64,000 nt of DNA from Roseateles sp. Lineage in GTDB: Bacteria > Pseudomonadota > Gammaproteobacteria > Burkholderiales > Burkholderiaceae_C. A program made the translations under genes and the position numbers. The notes under the pieces are model-generated. The model was not told the origin of the DNA and did not search any database. It worked only from the letters and a program-made list of their open reading frames with translations. Below, piece after piece: positions 54,420 to 62,773 of this stretch (its first letter is position 1; the number at the start of each line of letters is the position of its first letter). Location of the stretch: NCBI GenBank assembly GCA_019234295.1, contig JAFALK010000037.1:124001-188000 (forward strand). The letters run 5' to 3'.

Positions 54420-55286
54420 ATGCCCATGATCATCAATACCAATTTGATGTCGCTGAACGCGCAGCGGAACACATCAATGAACCAAAGTTCCCTGGCGCAG
54501 TCGATGCAGCGCCTGTCTTCGGGCCTGCGCGTGAACTCCGCCAAGGACGACGCTGCGGGCCTCGCCATCGCTTCGCGAATGGAGACGCAGGTGCGTGGCA
54601 TGAGCGTGGCCGTGCGCAACGCCAATGACGGGATCTCCCTGGCACAGACTGCCGACGGCGCGCTCGGCCAGGTCACGTCCAATCTGCAGCGCATGCGCGA
54701 GCTGGCCGTGCAGGCTCGCAATGCCACCAACACCAGCGCCGACCGCGATTCACTCGATCAGGAATACGGTCAGTTGGCGAACGAAATCCAGCGCGTGATG
54801 GGCGGCACCACGTTCAACGGCAAGAACATCCTGGGCGCCGACGCCGGCACTCAGACCTTCCAGATCGGCGCCAATACGACGACGAACGATTCGATCGACG
54901 TGACGACGGCCAACATGACCACGGACGCCACCATCACCACCGTGGCCGGCACCGACAATGCCGGCACTGGCCGCTCCGTGATCGACAACACCGCCACGCC
55001 AGCCACCATCGCCACCGTCATCGACAATATCGACGCGGCCATCAACACGGTCAACAGCCAACGCAGCGTGATGGGTGCCTCACAGAACCGTTTCGACGCG
55101 GTCGTCAACAACCTGCAGGTCGGCATCGAGAACCAGAGCGCGGCCAAGAGCCGAATCACGGACGCTGACTTCGCCGCTGAAACCGCCAACCTCTCGCGTT
55201 CGCAGATCCTTCAGCAGGCCGGCACCGCGATGATTGCCCAGGCCAACCAGATGCCGCAGCAGGTGCTCACCCTCTTGGGCCGCTGA
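54420..55286 (+). CDS. fliC: flagellin, second copy
   Basis: A 288-residue flagellin with the same architecture as the first copy and only scattered substitutions. N-terminal [20 protein letters not shown] is followed by [20 protein letters not shown], and the C-terminus is [16 protein letters not shown] to QVLTLLGR. The central region ([16 protein letters not shown]) is shared almost exactly with copy one, suggesting recent duplication or gene conversion. It has its own promoter and is followed by a strong terminator. Confidence 0.97.
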   Translation: MPMIINTNLMSLNAQRNTSMNQSSLAQSMQRLSSGLRVNSAKDDAAGLAIASRMETQVRGMSVAVRNANDGISLAQTADGALGQVTSNLQRMRELAVQARNATNTSADRDSLDQEYGQLANEIQRVMGGTTFNGKNILGADAGTQTFQIGANTTTNDSIDVTTANMTTDATITTVAGTDNAGTGRSVIDNTATPATIATVIDNIDAAINTVNSQRSVMGASQNRFDAVVNNLQVGIENQSAAKSRITDADFAAETANLSRSQILQQAGTAMIAQANQMPQQVLTLLGR

Positions 55287-55317
55287 GTCAGCGTCCACCT
55301 CAGTAGTTAGCTCGACA

Positions 55318-55360
55318 CACTCCGGACCCGGTCGCAAGACCCGGTCCGGAGTGCCTTTTT
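55318..55360 (+). terminator. intrinsic terminator of the second flagellin gene
   Basis: CACTCCGGACC (55318-55328) pairs with GGTCCGGAGTG (55343-55353), with four more inner pairs after one C-C mismatch, and five T follow at 55356-55360. A strong rho-independent terminator. Confidence 0.9.
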
Positions 55361-55495
55361 GGACGTGGTTTACCGGCCTTTTCGGGCATTTGAAAAGCTG
55401 GCGCACTCGCAGAATTTCGTACATCGATCCCGTATTCCATCGGGTTCGATAGTCCGGCCCCCGGGCCCGTGATGCCGACAAGCAAAGGCTAGCGG

Positions 55496-55534
55496 GAATT
55501 CCGACCGGGCCCAGGGACCCGGAATTCTCAGGAG
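55496..55534 (+). promoter_or_regulatory. inverted repeat next to the ribosome-binding site of the third flagellin
   Basis: GAATTCCG (55496-55503) and CGGAATTC (55520-55527) are perfect inverted repeats enclosing further GC pairs. The AGGAG site starts at 55530, two bases after the stem. Folding could limit ribosome access. No clear sigma-28 promoter was found for this gene; the best candidate -10 is TTCGATAG at 55445-55452. Confidence 0.4.
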
Positions 55535-55541
55535 TGCTGAA

Positions 55542-56408
55542 ATGCCCCAGACCATTAATACGAACATCATTTCGTTGAACGCACAGCGCAATCTGGACAG
55601 AAGTCAGAGTGCGCTGGCGGTCTCAATGCAACGCCTCTCGTCGGGCTTGCGGGTCAACTCCGCCAAGGACGACGCTGCCGGCCTGGCCATCGCCTCGCGC
55701 ATGGAAACGCAGGTCCGGGGCATGAATGTCGCCATCCGCAACGCCAACGACGGCATCTCGCTGGCGCAGACGGCCGACGGTGCGCTCTCTCAGCTGACGC
55801 AGTCGCTGCAGCGCATGCGTGAGCTGACCGTTCAGGCGCGCAATGCCACCAACACCAGCGCCGACCGCGACTCGCTGGACCAGGAATTCGGCCAACTCGC
55901 CAACGAAATCCAGCGCGTTCTCGGCGGCACCACCTTCAACGGCAAGGCCATCCTGGCCGATTCCTCGGGTACGCAGACCTTCCAGATCGGCCCGAACACG
56001 ACCACCAACGATTCGATCGACATCACGACGAACAACCTGACCCAGGACCCGACCATCACGGCCGTGGCCGGTACGGACAACGCCGGCACGGGCCGCGCCG
56101 TGATTGACAACACCGCGACGCCCGACTCCCTCGCCGTCGTGATCGGCCAGATCGACACGGCCATCAACACGATCAACACGCAGCGCGCGACGCTAGGCGC
56201 GTCGCAGAACCGCTTCGACGCCGTGATTTCCGACCTGCAGGTCGCGGTGGAAAACCAGAGCGCCGCCCGCAGCCGCATCATGGACGCCGACTTCGCCGCG
56301 GAAACGGCCGCCCTCTCGCGCGCCCAGATCCTGCAGCAGGCTGGCACGGCCATGGTGGCGCAGGCCAACAGCATGCCGCAGCAGGTGCTGACACTGCTCA
56401 AGGGCTAA
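55542..56408 (+). CDS. fliC: flagellin, third copy
   Basis: A 288-residue flagellin, more diverged from copies one and two than they are from each other ([49 protein letters not shown]), ending [16 protein letters not shown] to QVLTLLKG. The D0/D1 ends are intact. It is bounded by its own leader and a terminator, so it may be controlled separately and form a different filament zone. Confidence 0.97.
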   Translation: MPQTINTNIISLNAQRNLDRSQSALAVSMQRLSSGLRVNSAKDDAAGLAIASRMETQVRGMNVAIRNANDGISLAQTADGALSQLTQSLQRMRELTVQARNATNTSADRDSLDQEFGQLANEIQRVLGGTTFNGKAILADSSGTQTFQIGPNTTTNDSIDITTNNLTQDPTITAVAGTDNAGTGRAVIDNTATPDSLAVVIGQIDTAINTINTQRATLGASQNRFDAVISDLQVAVENQSAARSRIMDADFAAETAALSRAQILQQAGTAMVAQANSMPQQVLTLLKG

Positions 56409-56437
56409 ACCCGAGCCCTGAGAAGGGTTTTTGCCAC

Positions 56438-56464
56438 TCAAGTTTTCCCCGTTGCGGCCGATAT
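56438..56464 (+). promoter_or_regulatory. sigma-28 promoter of fliD
   Basis: TCAAGTTT (56438-56445), 11-base spacer, GCCGATAT (56457-56464): a nearly perfect FliA promoter. Its -10 box lies in the left arm of the terminator of the third flagellin gene. The expected start of transcription is inside the hairpin. The fliD ATG lies 63 bases downstream of the -10 box. Confidence 0.8.
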
Positions 56465-56487
56465 CGCCTAGGTATCGGCCTCTTTTT
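56456..56487 (+). terminator. intrinsic terminator of the third flagellin gene
   Basis: GGCCGATA (56456-56463) and TATCGGCC (56473-56480) form a perfect 8-base stem with a 9-base loop, followed by TCTTTTT (56481-56487). Confidence 0.85.
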
Positions 56488-56526
56488 CGTTCGCGCTGCT
56501 AACGTGCCAGCTGTACGGAGTCAAAC

Positions 56527-57966
56527 ATGTCTGCAACCATCACGTCCCTGGGTATCGGCACGAACGGCCTGGATCTGGAGTCGCTCTTGTCGAAGCAGGT
56601 GGCGGCGGAAAGCCAGCCGCTGACGGATTTGCAGAACCTGACCCAGGGGCTGCAGACCAAGCTTTCGGCGTACGGACAGGTTCAAGGCGCCATGTCAAAT
56701 CTGCAGACCGCCCTGCAGGCGCTGACCAATCCGGGCACCTGGAACTCGGTGAACGCCACTTCCAGCGATCCGGCCAGCGTGTCCGTCACCGCCGGCGACG
56801 GCGCCACGGCCGGCAATGTGTCGGTGTCCGTCTCGCAATTGGCCACCTCGCAGACCGTGGCCAGCACCCCCTACCCGAACACCACCGACGCGCTGGGCTC
56901 GGGCTCCCTGACCATCCAGCTGGGCCAGTGGAGTTCGGACATGACCACGTTCACGGCTGGCTCGAGCGGCCCGGCGACGGTCAACATCGCTGCCGGCAGC
57001 ACGCTGACCTCGATTCGAGACCAGATCAACGCCGCCAACGCTGGCGTGACGGCCAGCATCGTGACCGACAGCTCCGGCTCTCGCCTCGTGATGAGCTCCA
57101 CGGCCACGGGCCAAAACGCCGGCTTCAAGATCACGGCCAACGACGCCGACGGCAACAACACCGACGCGTCCGGAATCTCGGCCTTTGCCTTTGACCCGTC
57201 CAGCGGCGTCAATTCGATGACGCAGAAGGTGGCCGCCGGCAATGCCAAGGCCGTCGTCAACGGCCTGGACATCGAGTCGCAGTCCAACACGCTGACCGGT
57301 GTGGTCTCAGGCCTGAGCATCACGCTGAACAAGACGACCACCAATGCCGCCATCACCGTGGCGCAGAACAGCGGCACGGCGCAGAGCGCCATCAACACCT
57401 TCGTGGCGTCGTACAACGCCATGGCACAGCTCTTCGCCACCGATACCAAGTACGACGCCGGCACCAAGGTCGCAGGCCCATTGCAGGGCGACTCTGCGAC
57501 CATCGGCTTGCAATACATGATGCGGACCATCGCCGGCGGCTCCACGACCCTGGGCGGCGCCTTCTCGCGTCTGGCCGATATCGGTCTGGACCCACAGGCC
57601 GATGGCACGCTCAAGGTGGACAGCACCAAGCTCACCAGCGGCTTGAACAACCTCGCCGACCTGAAGAACTTCTTCATGGGCACCGACAAGAGCAACTCCA
57701 GCAACAGCGGCTTGGCACAGCAGTTGCAAGGCTTCGTGGACGGTGCGCTCTCCATCGACGGCCAGCTGAGCTCCGCACAACAGGGCCTGCAGTCGCGCAT
57801 CAATCTGAACAACACACGGGCCAACGATCTGCAATCGCACATTGACCTGTTCTCGCAGCGCCTGCGCGACCGCTACAACGCGCTGGACACGCAGATGAGC
57901 TCGCTCAACAGCCTGGCCTCCTACGTGAACCAGCAGATGACCATCCTCAACAACAACGCCCACTAA
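56527..57966 (+). CDS. fliD: filament cap protein FliD
   Basis: FliD (HAP2) caps the filament and helps flagellin insert. The 479 residues have the FliD N-terminal domain ITSLGIGTNGLDLESLLSKQV, a central Thr/Ser/Ala-rich part, and a C-terminal coiled-coil ending FSQRLRDRYNALDTQMSSLN with SLASYVNQQMTIL. It is preceded by a sigma-28 promoter and followed by fliS-fliT, the usual order. Confidence 0.96.
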   Translation: MSATITSLGIGTNGLDLESLLSKQVAAESQPLTDLQNLTQGLQTKLSAYGQVQGAMSNLQTALQALTNPGTWNSVNATSSDPASVSVTAGDGATAGNVSVSVSQLATSQTVASTPYPNTTDALGSGSLTIQLGQWSSDMTTFTAGSSGPATVNIAAGSTLTSIRDQINAANAGVTASIVTDSSGSRLVMSSTATGQNAGFKITANDADGNNTDASGISAFAFDPSSGVNSMTQKVAAGNAKAVVNGLDIESQSNTLTGVVSGLSITLNKTTTNAAITVAQNSGTAQSAINTFVASYNAMAQLFATDTKYDAGTKVAGPLQGDSATIGLQYMMRTIAGGSTTLGGAFSRLADIGLDPQADGTLKVDSTKLTSGLNNLADLKNFFMGTDKSNSSNSGLAQQLQGFVDGALSIDGQLSSAQQGLQSRINLNNTRANDLQSHIDLFSQRLRDRYNALDTQMSSLNSLASYVNQQMTILNNNAH

Positions 57967-58043
57967 GGCGCGGCCCGGCGCCAGTCAGACTCGCCCGTCA
58001 GAGTCGTGGGGAAACGCCGTGGAAACACGGCCGTAAAACTTGC

Positions 58044-58070
58044 TTCAGTCAGGGGGCCGCTTGCCGATAA
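58044..58070 (+). promoter_or_regulatory. sigma-28-type promoter of fliS-fliT
   Basis: TTCAGTCA (58044-58051), 11-base spacer, GCCGATAA (58063-58070). The -10 box is the exact consensus and the -35 is weak. The fliS ATG is 31 bases downstream. Confidence 0.55.
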
Positions 58071-58100
58071 CAAGGCAACAGGCAAGAGGAAGCAAGATCC

Positions 58101-58532
58101 ATGTACGGCAGCAACGCATCCCCCTTTGGTCAACGCGGTTCGGGCGCCAGCCTGTACAGCCGCGTCGGCGTTGAAACCGACGTCGGCAGCGCCAGCCCGC
58201 ACCGGCTCGTCGCCCTGCTCTTCGAAGGCGTGTTCACCGCCATGAACCAGGCCCGCGCCGCCATCCAGGCGGGCGACCTCAGCCTCAAGGCCCGGGCCCT
58301 GTCCCGCGCCGTGCGCATCCTCGACGAAGGCCTCAAGGCTGCGCTGAACCTCGAATCAGGCCAGCTCGCCAACGACCTGCGCGACCTCTATTCCTGGTTG
58401 TGCATGCGCCTCACCCAGGCCAATCTGCACAGCGACATCAAGGCCATCGATGAATGCCAGCGCGTGCTCGCCCCGGTGCGTGACGCGTGGATCGCCATCG
58501 GCGAACACCAGCCGCAGCTCGACGCCGCCTGA
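58101..58532 (+). CDS. fliS: flagellin export chaperone FliS
   Basis: FliS binds the C-terminus of flagellin and prevents premature polymerisation. The 143 residues carry the family pattern: Y near the start (YSRVGVETDVGSASPHRLVALLFEG), then RALSRAVRILDEGLKAALN and NDLRDLYSWLCMRLTQANL. An AGAGGAAG ribosome-binding site lies 8 bases before the ATG. Confidence 0.95.
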   Translation: MYGSNASPFGQRGSGASLYSRVGVETDVGSASPHRLVALLFEGVFTAMNQARAAIQAGDLSLKARALSRAVRILDEGLKAALNLESGQLANDLRDLYSWLCMRLTQANLHSDIKAIDECQRVLAPVRDAWIAIGEHQPQLDAA

Positions 58533-58581
58533 ACTCCGGCGGCCCAGCAGTTCCCCTGACCCGATTCCGGCAGAGATTCCC

Positions 58582-58881
58582 ATGAATTCCCAACTTCTGA
58601 GCTATTACGAAGCGATCGAGCAGGCCAGTGCCGACATGCTCGCAGCCGCGCGCTGCGGCAACTGGGACGAAGTCGTCAAGCTTGAGGGCGCCTGTGTGCT
58701 GCTGATCTCCCAGCTCAAGCAGGCCGCGGCGGAGAAGACGCTGGCACCCAAGGAGGCTCAGCTCAAGACGCGCATCATGCAGCGCATCCTCGTCAACGAC
58801 GCTGAAATCCGACACTTGGCCGAACCTTGGCTCGAAGATCTGGACAAAGTGCTCACCGGCCGCACTCGTCAGGTGCACTGA
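58582..58881 (+). CDS. fliT: FliT-like flagellar chaperone
   Basis: A 99-residue helical protein starting at the ATG at 58582 (MNSQLLSYYEAIEQASADML). Upstream in-frame starts would overlap fliS and lack similarity. Position after fliS, size and the amphipathic helices (NWDEVVKLEGACVLLISQLK) fit FliT, the chaperone of FliD which in some bacteria also inhibits FlhDC. Family identity by sequence alone is moderate. Confidence 0.82.
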   Translation: MNSQLLSYYEAIEQASADMLAAARCGNWDEVVKLEGACVLLISQLKQAAAEKTLAPKEAQLKTRIMQRILVNDAEIRHLAEPWLEDLDKVLTGRTRQVH

Positions 58882-58910
58882 AGCACATCGTTAGCCATAC
58901 CATCCGGGCG

Positions 58911-59651
58911 ATGAGCCAGGACTTCGCCCAGACCGACTTCACCACGCAGCCGCCCGAGGAACTCGGCGAGTTCCGCGTGGCGTCGAGCGCCGAGATTGCG
59001 GCGATTCTTCGCCAGCTGCAGGAGTCACAGACCCTCATCACGCTGATCAGCGAGGGGGATGCCCCCCTGGTGTCGCGCATCTGTGAGCTCGACCTGGCCA
59101 ATGGCAAGCTCGGCCTTGAATTGCCCACGGGTTCGGCCTCCTACGTCTGCAAGGGCCTGGAGATGACGGCCGAGGCCTTCCTCAACGACATCCGCGTGCA
59201 GTTCGAGCTCGCACCGCCGCAGAAGCTCGGCAGCGGCATCGATGCCATGCTGAGCGCGAGTCTGCCCGCCATCATCTATCGCTTCCAGCGTCGCCGGGCC
59301 TTCCGCGTCAAGCCGCATTCGCGCGCGCCGCAGGCGGCCGTGGTGCCTGCCGAGGGCGGCAGCGTGCAGCGCCTGCGCGTGCTCGACGTCAGCATGGGCG
59401 GTATCGCTTTGCTCATGCCGCCGGGAAACCCGATCTGGGCCACGGGCCAGTTGCTCGAGGCCGAGGTCGAGCTCGACCGCCACACCCATTTCAAGGCCAG
59501 TCTGCGCATTCAGCACACCATGCAGAGCGACGAGAGCCTGGGCACGCCCTTCGGCTGCGCCTTCACGAACCTCGCGCCCATGGCGCAGCGCCTGCTCCAG
59601 CTCTACATCGACCAGACGCAAAAGCTCAACAGGCTTGTCAAGAAGGCATAG
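58911..59651 (+). CDS. ycgR: YcgR-type flagellar brake protein (PilZ domain)
   Basis: A c-di-GMP-binding protein that slows the motor. The start at 58911 (MSQDFAQTDFTTQPPEELGEF) gives 246 residues. The N-terminal YcgR domain (about 20-115) includes LQESQTLITLISEGDAPLVSRI. The PilZ domain has the c-di-GMP motifs RRAFRV (about 132-137) and DVSMGG (about 163-168). It lies 29 bases after fliT and is probably cotranscribed. It is the natural reader of the c-di-GMP produced by the enzymes at 29711-33733. Confidence 0.93.
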   Translation: MSQDFAQTDFTTQPPEELGEFRVASSAEIAAILRQLQESQTLITLISEGDAPLVSRICELDLANGKLGLELPTGSASYVCKGLEMTAEAFLNDIRVQFELAPPQKLGSGIDAMLSASLPAIIYRFQRRRAFRVKPHSRAPQAAVVPAEGGSVQRLRVLDVSMGGIALLMPPGNPIWATGQLLEAEVELDRHTHFKASLRIQHTMQSDESLGTPFGCAFTNLAPMAQRLLQLYIDQTQKLNRLVKKA

Positions 59652-59670
59652 GGCGCCTTCTTGCTTATTC

Positions 59671-61113
59671 CTACTTGCCGCGGCGCTTGGCCCCGGCCTG
59701 GATCAGCTTTTCAAGGCTGGCCGTGTCACGTGGCAGCGCACAGCTGAGGCACTCGACGCCCTTCTCGGTCATCAGGAAATCGTCCTCGATGCGCACGCCG
59801 ATGTTCCACCACTTCGGGTCCACGTCCTTGCTGTCGGCCGGGATGTAGATGCCGGGCTCGATGGTGAAGGCCATGCCCGGCTTGAGCGTGACAAGGGCCT
59901 GGCGCCGGGCCATGCGTTCCTTCTCCGGCAGGGAGTTGTCCGCACGCGAGAACTCGTAGGAACCCACGTCGTGCACGTCCAGGCCCAGCCAGTGCGAGCT
60001 GCCGTGCGGGTAGAAGCTGCGGTAGCCGCGCTTGGCGATCAGCTCGGCGCGGTCGCCCTTGAGGATGCCGAGCTGGAGCAGGCCGTCGACCACCATCTCG
60101 ATGGTGGCGTCGTTGATCTCGTGGAATTCAGCGCCCAGCCGGGCCTTGGCGCGGCCGGCCTCCTGGGCCTTGTAGACAATGTCGTAGATGGCCTTTTGCT
60201 CGGGCGTGTAGCTGCCGCCCACCGGATAGCTGCGCGTGACATCCGCCGCGTACATGTCGTACTCGCAGGCGCTGTCATTCACGATCATCTCACCCTGCTT
60301 CATGAGCTTGCTGTCCTCCTCGTAATGCGGCACCACCGAGTTCGCTCCCGAGCCGACGATCGGCGGATAGGGCATGTGGGCCGAGCCACCCGAGGCGCAC
60401 ACCTGCAGGATCGCCGCGCGCAGCGCCCATTCGCCCGTGTCGGCCTGCGCCAGCGGCAGGGCGGCGAGATGGGCCTGCACGGAAAGGTCCACTGCGTGGC
60501 GCAGAAGTCCTGCCTCGTCGGCGCCCTTGATCAGGCGAAGCTGCCCGATGGTGGGTGAGAGCTCGTAGACCGGCATCGCCACGCCCTTGCCGACGGCCTG
60601 GCGCTTCCACGCCGCCGTCACGCGGTCACGGAACTTCTCGTCGCCGCCGTCGTAGATCCAGAGCGAGCTGGCATCGCGCAGCAGCTCGGGCAACTGCTTG
60701 TCCAGATCGTCGATGGGGTATGCCGCATCGACGCCGAAGCGCGTTTTGGCCTCTTCTTGGCCGATTCGATAGCCCGTCCAGCGCTCGGTTTCCCAGTGCC
60801 TGGTTTCGTTGAACAGGGTGTAGCGCTGGCCTTGCGGCGCATCGGGCCGCAACACAGCCACAGTGTTCGGTTCGCCGATGCCGACCAGGTACCAGAAGTT
60901 GGAGTCGGGTCGGTACACGAGGTTGTCGCTCAGCGGCTTGGAGGCATTGATGAACGCGATCGCGCCTTTGGGCATCTGCGCCATCAAGCGGGCGCGGCGT
61001 TCCGCGTAGACGGCCACGCCAGGTTCATCGGGGGCGGCGGCAGCGGGCACCTGGATCGCGGTGACGGCCATGAAAAGAAGGGCAAAAGCGAATCGGGCGC
61101 AAGGCACGGGCAT
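59671..61113 (-). CDS. exported M24B aminopeptidase P-like protein
   Basis: A 480-residue metallopeptidase with a signal peptide (MPVPCARFAFALLFMAVTAIQVPAAAA), so probably periplasmic. An AMP_N domain lies at about 35-165. The M24 catalytic domain keeps NDSACEYDMYAADVTRSYPV (two Asp ligands), HGSSHWLGLDVHDVG (His), TIEPGIYIP (Glu) and RIEDDFLMTEKG (Glu). It is closer to the classical PepP layout than the longer enzyme at the left end. It is convergent with ycgR, 19 bases apart. Confidence 0.9.
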   Translation of the reverse strand: MPVPCARFAFALLFMAVTAIQVPAAAAPDEPGVAVYAERRARLMAQMPKGAIAFINASKPLSDNLVYRPDSNFWYLVGIGEPNTVAVLRPDAPQGQRYTLFNETRHWETERWTGYRIGQEEAKTRFGVDAAYPIDDLDKQLPELLRDASSLWIYDGGDEKFRDRVTAAWKRQAVGKGVAMPVYELSPTIGQLRLIKGADEAGLLRHAVDLSVQAHLAALPLAQADTGEWALRAAILQVCASGGSAHMPYPPIVGSGANSVVPHYEEDSKLMKQGEMIVNDSACEYDMYAADVTRSYPVGGSYTPEQKAIYDIVYKAQEAGRAKARLGAEFHEINDATIEMVVDGLLQLGILKGDRAELIAKRGYRSFYPHGSSHWLGLDVHDVGSYEFSRADNSLPEKERMARRQALVTLKPGMAFTIEPGIYIPADSKDVDPKWWNIGVRIEDDFLMTEKGVECLSCALPRDTASLEKLIQAGAKRRGK

Positions 61114-61171
61114 GCGGCCTCCTGTTGGGGCGGGTTGTGGACGCGAAATACACGGAAGCGGGGATTCTTGC

Positions 61172-62773
61172 TTAGAAATTCCACGTCAGTTGCAGTTGAA
61201 TGCCCTGATCCTGCAGCGTGCCCCCTTCGTGACCGATCACGCTCGGATGCAGCAGGCGATGGGCCAGCGCGAGATCGAGCCGCAGGCCCTGCCACTGCCA
61301 GCCCAGGGCGAGGCCGAGCGAGGCGAGGTCTGTGCCCGATTCGTCCTTGTTGCGCGCCGTGCCCAGGTCGAGAAAGGGAGCCAGCGTGAGCCGGCTGCCG
61401 TCCGCCAGGAGCCAGGGGACCTCGAACTCGAAGTTGAGACTCGCGCCCCTGTCGCGCACGAGCTGGTTCTCGCGGTAACCGCGCACACTGTTGACGCCGC
61501 CGATCACCATGCCGTCGAGCGCCATCAAGTGATCCGGGCTCAGCTGTACGTTCACGCGAACGATCAGCTGCGCTCCGTTATCCATCACCTGATGACGGTA
61601 GTGCAGTTGTCCGTCCCAGAGACCGAAGTCGCGCTCGGGCGGCGCATTGGCCGTGAGGCCACCCGCAGCCTGCACGTTGTTTCGACCGAGGATGAAGATG
61701 GAACGCAGGGCCAGCACCTCGCGCTGGTTGCGCCAGGTGTAGGCCTGCCAGAGGCGCAGGAGATTTTCATGGAGGCGACCGTCGGGCACACCGGGCGTGA
61801 ACGAGAAGGGCTCACCGAGCAACTCGGTGCGGTTGCTGCGGCTGAGCAGGCCGAGCCCGATGTCCAGGCTCTGGCTCAGCGATTCGAGCAGCCTCTGCCT
61901 GATGCCGATCTCGCCGCTCGCGAGCCGACTGCGGATGTCCAGCGGCTCCACAGGTTCTTCGATCACCGAGGAGCTGCCTGCCTCGCCCGCCAGGGAGAGC
62001 TCGGTATCGCGCAGTCCCAGCGCCACCAGCGGCAAGTGCCAGGTCAAGCTGCCGTTGCCGCCTGCGCTGCGCCGCGGCGAGGCCTGTAGCCTGAATTCCA
62101 GCAGGTCTCCCAGGCCGCTGAGGTTGCGCAGCGAGCCGGCCAGGCCCACGGCCTCGGCACCGATGGAGGCAGGCCGGTAGTTGTTGACGAAGGCGCTGAG
62201 CTGCCAGCTGCGGGCGCGCTCGACTTCCACTTCGAGCTCCGCCTCCCCCGCCAAGGCACCGGGCTCAAGGCGGGCGTTGATGTGTTCGAACAGCGGATCG
62301 TCCAGCAGCAGCTGGAAGCGCTCGCGCAGCTGCTCGATATTGAGCACCTGGTCCTCCGGGCGAACAAGGCGCGCGCGCAGATACGCCTCGTCCAGGCCCT
62401 TCAGGCCACGCAGTCGCAGCCCCGTCAGGCGGCCTTCGACGACCTCCAGCGCCAGCACGCCATCGGCCGGTCGCGCCGGCAGCAGGACGCCGGAGTTGAT
62501 GTAGCCGCGCTCCACGTAGAGGCGGGTCAGCGCCTGCCGCAGGGCTTCCAGCTCATCCGCACCGACCACCCGGCCCGTGTAGGGCGCAGCCACGGTTTGC
62601 AGGTCTGCATCGCTGACGGCGCGATTGCCACGAAAGACGATCCGGTCCACGCGGACGCTGCTGGCCTGCTGTGCGCCGGGCGAGACCGTCGGCAACGGCA
62701 ACTCCTGCGCGGGCACGGGCACCGCCAGGACGACGGCGAGGAAGGCGAGGAAGGCGACGAGAAGGCGCTTCAC
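61172..62773 (-). CDS. TpsB outer-membrane transporter (two-partner secretion)
   Basis: A 533-residue outer-membrane protein of the ShlB/FhaC/HecB family. A signal peptide (about 1-22) is followed by POTRA-type domains (about 40-190: VRVDRIVFRGNRAVSDADL, YVERGYINSGVLLPAR, EGRLTGLRLRG). The 16-strand barrel carries the VRGYRE motif of the substrate-interacting loop near residue 435, and the protein ends in aromatic F (LQLTWNF). The start is a GTG at 62773 that overlaps the stop of the tpsA gene. Confidence 0.93.
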   Translation of the reverse strand: MKRLLVAFLAFLAVVLAVPVPAQELPLPTVSPGAQQASSVRVDRIVFRGNRAVSDADLQTVAAPYTGRVVGADELEALRQALTRLYVERGYINSGVLLPARPADGVLALEVVEGRLTGLRLRGLKGLDEAYLRARLVRPEDQVLNIEQLRERFQLLLDDPLFEHINARLEPGALAGEAELEVEVERARSWQLSAFVNNYRPASIGAEAVGLAGSLRNLSGLGDLLEFRLQASPRRSAGGNGSLTWHLPLVALGLRDTELSLAGEAGSSSVIEEPVEPLDIRSRLASGEIGIRQRLLESLSQSLDIGLGLLSRSNRTELLGEPFSFTPGVPDGRLHENLLRLWQAYTWRNQREVLALRSIFILGRNNVQAAGGLTANAPPERDFGLWDGQLHYRHQVMDNGAQLIVRVNVQLSPDHLMALDGMVIGGVNSVRGYRENQLVRDRGASLNFEFEVPWLLADGSRLTLAPFLDLGTARNKDESGTDLASLGLALGWQWQGLRLDLALAHRLLHPSVIGHEGGTLQDQGIQLQLTWNF

